64,000 nt of DNA, from positions 207,246 through 271,245 of the forward strand of contig MNCI01017906.1 in the NCBI GenBank assembly GCA_015680685.1, read 5' to 3'. The notes under the pieces were generated by a model that was not told the DNA's origin, searched no databases, and was given only the letters and a program-made list of their open reading frames with translations. The stretch is from Gnetum montanum. Lineage: Eukaryota; Streptophyta; Gnetopsida; Gnetales; Gnetaceae. The first letter of the stretch is position 1. Each line of letters opens with the position of its first letter. Shown here piece by piece: positions 58,516 to 64,000 of this stretch. The translations under genes were made by a program, and so were the position numbers.

Positions 58516-59366
58516 TGATGAGGGGCAAGGTACCCCTATGCCCAACCATACGAATCACTAAGGCGTTTATGCATGATCCAGTCAAATTCTGTGAACCTAT
58601 AGTTCTCTTGTGCACTAGTTCTTCTAGGAAGTGAAATGGATATTGAAAACATTTGTTGTCTTCTCAACTACACTTGTGAAGCTCAAGAATATGATTTACA
58701 TGTAATTCAGGTATATGATTTTTATTATTTTAGGTTTTATAAATTTAATTGCCTACAACAATAATGAAAAGTAGAGTAATCTAGGATCTAATTTATCTAC
58801 TACCTAACTAGCCTAACATAAGTACTCGGTCCACTTTCCTAAACACATCCTGAACATGTATAGTGCTACTGGGCTACCAAATGTTAAGCATTCTTGGATT
58901 ACCAAGCACTACACGTATGCTTGAAGCAGTTGTGCTTGTGTTCATTAACAACTAGAAATTAATTACTTAATTAAAGTGCATTAAAGTAAAGTGCATGAAA
59001 GTAAAGTACATTAATGAAAACATTAATCTATTCTCAGTGTTACAAGGATTGTCAAAAGAGTTCATTTTTATTCTCGTCACACTGTTGTGCTTAGCTACAT
59101 CAGTGTTCGAACAAATATCTGTACGCACTCAAACTCCTGCTATGAGCACTTAGAAAATATTATAATTCTTGAGGAAACAAACTGCAAGAGTTTAACTAAC
59201 TATGACAAAAACTGATATCAAAATCATGAGCTCAAACACTATATTTATAGGCCAGCATATACCCCTTGATATCGAATATCTGACATCGCATCTTGGGCTC
59301 CAATGTCGAATACTCGATGTTAAGGCTCTGATATCGGGTAGGAGCTATGAAAAATGTGATTTATCA
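58516..59366 (-). repeat. 5' LTR of element M
   Basis: 851 bp in + coordinates TGATGAGGGGC...TTATCA, aligned with 17293-18090. The palindrome region has decayed to TGATATCGAATATCTGACATCG (split over 59269-59340). The right flank ATATG matches the left flank of the 3' LTR. Confidence 0.92.
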
Positions 59367-60165
59367 ATATGGATGCATTATTTGAAAATCTAGACTTAAT
59401 ACTAAACCTTGGAAAGATATCGAAGGTTTACAAAAAAAATCTTTTCTTCTTAATGACTTAAAGGTGTAGAAGTAAACATCTTACTCAATGTTATTATGCA
59501 AATGTGATTTATTACCTTTAGAAGTAGAAGCCTCAGGCCAATTCATTACACACACGCATAACTTGCATATCTCAAGGCAAGACAAATTCTCTAAAGTAGT
59601 TCTCAAGGATTTGTGAGATAGTGGTTGGTATTTTTAGGATGCAATGGTTGAGAAAATGGAATATATCTTGGGAGAACGTGCTATAAAATCCTAGAGTCAA
59701 ACAAAAGGTTTTAAAACAAATGTGGTCTAATGTGGAAGGTGAAAAACAAATTTATTCACACTAAATTAAATTTAATAAACTCAATGTAGAAGCTCATTAT
59801 CTCTTACTTGTTATTCCAATCAAGTATCAAAATGCTATCAACAAACTTCGCTTAAGTTTTCATCATCTTAAAATTGAGAGTGAAAAATAGATTCAACTCC
59901 CTCGAGAAGAGTGTGTTTGTAGGTTGTGCAAATCAAGTGCTTTTGAAGATGAGTTAAATATATTTCTTTTTTGTATTGTGACTACCCATTTGAAATAGCA
60001 TTATAATATTACAGCAAAAATGCTATATGATTTATTTTTTATGCTCCCATTGGTGCTTGGTAAATTTGTAAAGTCTATCTTTATTTTTAATGAAAATGTA
60101 ATATTTGTCCAATAAATCCTATGGGTCTTTGAAATGTAATAAAGGTTCATTTCATTTCATTTATA
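59367..60165 (+). pseudogene. LINE 3' part: C-terminal RT region and tail
   Basis: Continues the LINE interrupted at 17292. Joining across one ATATG gives YTIIYPTVLYGCII, the usual PTVLYGCExW block after the RT. Then LNTKPWKDIEGLQKNLF; RLSFHHLKIES (about 59845-59880); and LPREECVCRLCKS, a Cys motif typical of LINE C-termini (59900-59940). The 3' UTR ends AATGTAATAAAGG followed by TTCATTTCATTTCATTTA (60146-60163), a short tandem-repeat tail instead of poly-A. Stops throughout. Confidence 0.85.
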
Positions 60166-60284
60166 GTAAAACTATACAAGGAAGTATTAGCTTGGTGGTG
60201 TGTGCCTTGGCATGAAAACCCTAAATCACATTTTTAATTGTTGCACCTTACTTTAAAAATTGAGTTTGAGGACCTTACTTTAAA

Positions 60285-60400
60285 AAGCTACCAAGTGAGG
60301 CATGGCTCACTTGGTTAGAGGCTTAGATTGTGAGCATTAGGATTACGGTTTGAACATTATGCACGTTCTACTTTAAGTTCTATGGGTCCTAACTTCATAT
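60285..60400 (+). repeat. tRNA-derived SINE-like sequence
   Basis: Box-A-like TGGCTCACTTGGTTAGAGG (60303-60321) and box-B-like GGTTTGAACATTA (60349-60361), spaced as in tRNA-derived SINEs. The segment lies between two LINE tails that could have supplied its mobilising 3' end. It does not fold as a functional tRNA. Confidence 0.5.
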
Positions 60401-60479
60401 GGTTAAACAATTCAATTTTTAATATGGATATTAACAGGTTTGATTTATTAACATTTATTATTTAAAAAATGATTGAATA

Positions 60480-60612
60480 GTTCATGAAATGATTGAATAA
60501 TTTCCAATACCTGCTTGATAAATTTGTAATGTCTATCTTATTTTTCATAAAAATATAATATTTGTTTAATCGATCCTATAAATTTTCAGACATAATAAAG
60601 CTTAATTTGATG
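60480..60612 (+). repeat. Second copy of the LINE 3' tail
   Basis: TGATAAATTTGTAATGTCTATCTT...AAAATATAATATTTG...AATCGATCCTAT...CATAATAAAGCTT follows the order of 60056-60145. Either a separate 5'-truncated LINE insertion or a SINE sharing the LINE tail. Confidence 0.6.
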
Positions 60613-61085
60613 TCAATATCACTTTTGCTTTTTGAGGTGAGTTTCTGGCTTTTCCTTTTTGAGGTGAGTTTCTGGAGACCTAAGCGAGGAACTTCCTTGA
60701 GAGTTTGGTAACAACATTTTTGCTATATGAAGCGAGTTGTTTTTCGAGCAGAAATATTAAGAAAACAAGTAGGAAGCAGAGTGAGGAGTTGGTAACAGCG
60801 CTTTGATTTCCAAGGCTTCTTAGGCCATTTTTGGAGTGGAAATATTGAGAAAACGCGTAGGGTCCTGAGCGAGGAAGCTTCCCTGATGTAACATCTCAAC
60901 AAGCCACCGCTGTTACAGAGCCACAAGACCACAAGATTGTGTGTATTTTTAATGTCGAATTCAAGAGATAGTATCGCAGTGGCCGATAACATCCACACGC
61001 CTCTGCCTCTCCCCTTTACTTTTCCAAGGTTTTGTCAAACCTGATAACGTAGGCTGTAGAAATTGGCTACCCAAATTTTGATGAT
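60613..61085. other. Short diverged tandem repeats; start of a GC-richer island
   Basis: CTTTTTGAGGTGAGTTTCTGG occurs twice (about 60637-60677). A looser unit recurs: GAAATATTAAGAAAACAAGTAGG (split near 60752) and GAAATATTGAGAAAACGCGTAGG (near 60838), each followed by a GAG(C/T)GAGGA sequence. From about 60890 the sequence becomes less AT-rich and loses retroelement character. Confidence 0.5.
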
Positions 61086-61640
61086 TTGGCTCTGCGTCGT
61101 TGTCGTACCGGCATTAGCCATCATGACACGTGGCGGCTAATTAGACGATGCCTTCTTGACGAAGATCTCCCTATGGCAGAAGTGAAGCAAACCTTTGAAT
61201 TTATCAGAAACCCAAACAAATGGAATCCACGTCGACCTGCAATGCAGATTGATAGAAAGCAATCAAAACCCGGAGTGGAAAAAAAAACAAGGGAGCTTTG
61301 ACGGTAAGCGCAGATTCCAGACCAGACCTGCCCTAGGAAATATCTGGAAAGGCTGCCCGCTGCTGCATAAGGTACGGGCATCTGCAGGTGGGCCCAGGCA
61401 CGAATATTACGATGACTTAAATATTGAACACGTTATTGTATGGATTTCTGAGCTAGGATCGACTATGTGGCACAGTTGAGAATTCCCCATTTCAGATAAG
61501 TTAATAATATTAAAATAACTAATGTCGTTCTTTTCTTTTTAATACAGATTTATCTGTCGGCATTCCAGCTGTCCCAAGGCTGAGACTTTGGTGGCCAGAA
61601 GACTGGGGAAAGGCGGCCCAAATGAACGGATATTCCCGGC
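61086..61640 (+). other. Possible host gene exons, not recognised
   Basis: A GC-richer island with an open 71-codon frame (61086-61301; RRCRTGISHHDTWRLIRRC, then TFEFIRNPNKWNPRRPAMQ) and an overlapping 94-codon frame (61195-61479). CGGTAAGCG at 61304 resembles a splice donor. TTTTCTTTTTAATACAG at 61532-61548 resembles an acceptor preceding more GC-rich sequence (61549-61660). I recognise no domain; it could be part of a host gene, a gene fragment carried by a transposon, or chance. Confidence 0.3.
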
Positions 61641-61789
61641 CTCAATTTTTGGTTGTTTCTTGATCCACTCTTTCTTATTCTTGGAATTTTTATTTTTATT
61701 TTTAATACTTAAAAGGTGTTACGTGGACTCTCTGGAGTTGTCGGATCCGCCAATGAAGGAGCGCTGAGACAGAAAATGTTGTGGCCGTG

Positions 61790-62015
61790 CATGCGAGCGA
61801 AAATGGATTTGGATTTTTACCAATAAGCATTGCATCAACTTTTTAAAGGTAGCACTTGGAACTTGGGTCTCATTAGACCTAGACACACCAAACTTATTTA
61901 TTCTGTGTTGCTTGACAAATTTAGCACACACCAAACTTATTTATTCTGTGTTGCTTGACAAATTTAGCAATTATATTTATTGTATAATCAATTACAATAG
62001 TAGCTTCTATTAAGG
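61790..62015 (-). pseudogene. Ty3/gypsy integrase core fragment with a 43-bp tandem duplication
   Basis: The minus strand reads EATIVIDYTINIIAKFVKQHRINKFGV, then ETQVPSATFKKLMQCL, matching D's EATTVIDYTSSTVA...FVQQ...VVNRFGMP...GTHFTGVTFRKLMQHL. The second catalytic Asp position reads Asn (SNETQ for SDNGT). Two exact 43-bp units (61883-61925, 61926-61968) shift the frame. No other part of this element is visible; solo LTR G was inserted just to its right. Confidence 0.7.
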
Positions 62016-62117
62016 ATATCCAAACTTTTTATTTTGTTTTTCTTTGTTTTTTAAAATGTTGTTATCATTGTGTGGATGTGGTCACTTTTGTTTGAATGTC
62101 ACTATCATAGTGGTATC

Positions 62118-63014
62118 ACTACTGATGAGTGGCAAGATACCCCTACACTCTACCATACAAATACGAGCGTACACGCGCGATCCGGTCGAACTCCACAGAC
62201 TAAATGCCTTAACGCCACAAGAAACACTTGGGGTTAATCGTTCGTTGTCTTCCCAGGCTTGCTTGTATGTGTCACGGTGTATGGTTAAGCAAGTCTGAGG
62301 TATGTGATTTTTTTGGTATTTTCNNNNNNNNNNNNNNNNNNNNNNNNNNNNNNNNNNNNNNNNNNNNNNNNNNNNNNNNNNNNNNNNNNNNNNNNNNNNN
62401 NNNNNNNNNNNNNNNNNNNNNNNNNNNNNNNNNNNNNNNNNNNNNNNNNNNNNNNNNNNNNNNNNNNNNNNNNNNNNNNNNNNNNNNNNNNNNNNNNNNN
62501 NNNNNNNNNNNNNNNNNNNNNNNNNNNNNNNNNNNNNNNNNNNNNNNNNNNNNNNNNNNNNNNNNNNNNNNNNNNNNNNNNNNNNNNNNNNNNNNNNNNN
62601 NNNNNNNNNNNNNNNNNNNNNNNNNNNNNNNNNNNNNNNNNNNNNNNNNNNNNNNNNNNNNNNNNNNNNNNNNNNNNNNNNNNNNNNNNNNNNNNNNNNN
62701 NNNNNNNNNNNNNNNNNNNNNNNNNNNNNNNNNNNNNNNNNNNNNNNNNNNNNNNNNNNNNNNNNNNCAAGTTCGTCTTTATTGCCGTACACAACTTGGG
62801 TTCAGGTTACAAGCTACTCGAATAAAGAGTCGTTCACTCTTGGACTCCTACTGCGGGCACATAGGGAAAAATTCTAACTCTAGAGTGATCAATCGGTCAG
62901 AGCTTCGCTACACTAGCCAGGATTGGGAAATGAAGGGAGTGCCGCCTCTTATTTATAGATATGGTGGCGGGACGCGATATCGCGACCTAGTGCAAGTCGC
63001 GTCTCATCAACTAC
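62118..63014 (-). mobile_element. Solo LTR G (A type, minus strand) with perfect target duplication ACTAC
   Basis: LTR 62123-63009 begins TGATGAG and ends CTCATCA in + coordinates; ACTAC flanks both ends (62118-62122, 63010-63014). Both sides of the N gap match the reverse complement of A's LTR closely, including the palindrome GACGCGATATCGCG near 62973 and TATTTATAG. A-type terminal and promoter parts are present, but the array retains only one palindrome copy. No internal element sequence lies next to it. Confidence 0.93.
62324..62767. other. Assembly gap (444 N) inside solo LTR G
   Basis: Flanks correspond to A positions 6354 and 5792 on the minus strand, so about 561 bp of LTR U5 (including the stem modules) is expected here. 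Reading frames drawn across the gap are meaningless. Confidence 0.95.
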
Positions 63015-63429
63015 CATGGTTAAGATTTAATATGTATCTTAATTAACTCATACTTAAATTAGTTAATAAAATCGTTAACTATTTCATTCTATTATGTTGT
63101 CAGTTTAACTTAATAACACATTATTTTATAAAACATAAATAACCTTCTCAAGTTGAACATGAATACATAAAGTATGTGTTACAATTCCATTGTCTTATTT
63201 TAAGATTACTTCAATGAGCATATTGAAAACTTAACATGACATTGGAGTAGGATGGTGAGTAATTCTTGGAGTTAAGTATGGCTTTCATAATAGAAATAAT
63301 TCTACATTGTACTTATGCACCACTACATGAGAGATAAGTTCTAAATGAATTCAATTATAATGTATGGAAGTTGTAGATGAGATTTCTACTTTGGGAAAAT
63401 AGCCTTCAAGGAATATTAGTAGAAACTAC
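63015..63429. other. AT-rich region, nothing recognised
   Basis: No convincing reading frame, repeat or element terminus between solo LTR G and the copia-like gag fragment. It may be the 5' leader of that fragment. Confidence 0.5.
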
Positions 63430-63765
63430 TGCAATGGATGACAGCAACTAGATGGTGCTATACTCATAGCCTTGAGTATGTTTGTTGAATTCATGTAGCT
63501 TATAGAAAAAGAAAGACACTTTGTATAAGATATGGAAGAAACTTGAGAAAACATTTGAATTTAAAAATGAATAAAAAATAGTATCTCTTCAAAATGAGTT
63601 GAATTTCTTAAGATTAAAAGAAGGGGAACCTATAGCCACACTTGTTCAAAAAGTCTTTGCATTGGAGGCCACTCTTCAAGTTCAAATGAGACCATCAAAT
63701 TCTATTTACTTTAATAGCTTAGCACAACTCATAGATGTGAAAATAAAAGTCAAATAAAAGTAAAA
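63430..63765 (+). pseudogene. Ty1/copia-like gag fragment
   Basis: The + strand translation contains DTLYKIWKKLEKTFEFKNE, then SLQNELNFLRLKEGEPIATLVQKVFALEATLQ. This fits the copia Gag (UBN2/retrotran_gag) pattern W..L...F..., L...L..L+M.EG.SI...I..F..L...L. A stop lies between KNE and KIVSLQ and others precede it. No LTR or primer site was found in the window; the rest may lie to the right or be lost. Confidence 0.5.
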
Positions 63766-63800
63766 TGGAAAAAAACTATATAATTTAAATATTTTATTAT

Positions 63801-64000
63801 TTTGTAACTTACGTCCCCACCTACTTGTCCTCCTATGCTTGCATACCCAAAAGCCATTTAAATGAAATCCTGGATTCCTACCGAAGAATCGGATTCCAGC
63901 GAGAAAATGAAGACGTTGTGGTGCATCCGGTCACTGTTGAAGAAGGCGTTGTTGTGGTGCATCCAGTCACCTCAAAACAAAAACGTGGTTGTCCTGTGGC
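63801..64000 (+). other. Open frame at right edge, possible partial coding exon
   Basis: One frame stays open to the window end and reads HLNEILDSYRRIGFQRENEDV, then VVHPVTVEEG and VVVVHPVTSKQKRGCPV. GTTGTGGTGCATCCRGTCAC occurs twice (about 63919-63938 and 63952-63971), an in-frame repeat of VVVHPVT. It is less AT-rich than the sequence to its left. I do not recognise the protein; it is too short to judge. Confidence 0.3.

Larger units (their letters stand above)
17293..59366 (-). mobile_element. Element M: autonomous-type Ty3/gypsy retrotransposon, split by four nested elements
   Basis: Bounded by LTRs at 17293-18090 (3') and 58516-59366 (5'), with perfect target duplication ATATG at 17288-17292 and 59367-59371. 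Its own sequence survives as 17293-20123, 27973-30689, 39264-39420, 46286-47509 and 56868-59366, about 9.4 kb. The gaps are insertions E, B, C and D. Order on the minus strand: 5' LTR, tRNA-Asp-type primer site, gag, protease, RT, RNase H, integrase, non-coding 3' region, G-rich tract, 3' LTR. About 620 bp of gag is missing at the D junction. The RT motif VEVFMDDFSTYG and lack of a visible chromodomain suggest the Athila/Tat side of gypsy (tentative). Confidence 0.92.

Noticed and set aside
62082-63046. Long open frames spanning the N gap
   Set aside because: They are open only because the 444 N contain no stops; the sequence is a non-coding LTR.

Overview
The window is a repeat-dominated, AT-rich stretch of a land-plant nuclear genome, probably a large-genome seed plant; I cannot name the species. 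Evidence: plant-type Ty3/gypsy LTR retrotransposons with a primer-binding site matching the 3' end of plant tRNA-Asp(GUC), a degenerate non-LTR (LINE) reverse transcriptase, a Ty1/copia-like gag fragment and tRNA-derived SINE-like pieces. I see no operons, rRNA, intact tRNA or CRISPR, and no complete host gene. The only long intact reading frame is a retrotransposon gag-protease gene at 114-3458.

Layout. 1-6554 is a young + strand gypsy element (A; 5' end outside the window). 6555-12326 is AT-rich sequence with fragments: an integrase C-terminus, a possible zinc-knuckle piece and a possible copia LTR. 12327-15910 holds two joined minus-strand LTR-element remnants, one interrupted by a solo LTR (F) with a perfect 5-bp target duplication. 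15911-17292 is the reverse-transcriptase half of a LINE; its other half lies about 42 kb away at 59367-60165. The LINE was split by minus-strand gypsy element M (17293-59366, target duplication ATATG). M was itself invaded four times: by E (20124-27972, minus), B (30690-39263, plus), C (39421-46285, plus) and D (47510-56867, plus). Target duplications can still be read for M (perfect), B (perfect CATAT), C (4/5) and E (4/5). 60166-64000 holds SINE/LINE tails, a GC-richer island that may be part of a host gene, an integrase fragment, a second solo LTR (G, duplication ACTAC, containing a 444-base N gap), a copia-like gag fragment and an open frame running off the right edge.

How the elements relate. 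A, B, C, D, E, F, G and M share LTR termini (TGATG...CATCA), a conserved LTR 3' end and, where present, the tRNA-Asp primer site and a CATGGGGGTA tract before the 3' LTR. They form three tiers. D and M carry gag-protease-RT-RNase H-integrase and are the autonomous type, now decayed. A and C carry gag-protease only and lack pol at the same place. B and E carry gag plus an unrelated accessory ORF in place of pol. Group A is the least decayed, with an intact ORF and intact CpG-rich U3 palindromes, so it probably moved using enzymes supplied in trans.

The most interesting signals are regulatory. The LTR U3 holds an array of CGCGATATCGCG palindromes just upstream of the TATA box. The U5/leader of the A-type LTR holds four modules whose paired arms change sequence together while remaining complementary (for example CTTGA/TCAAG, CTCAA/TTGAG, CTTAG/CTAAG, CCACTT/AAGTGG), with constant internal-loop sequences. 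This points to a selected RNA (or cruciform DNA) structure that has multiplied within the LTR.
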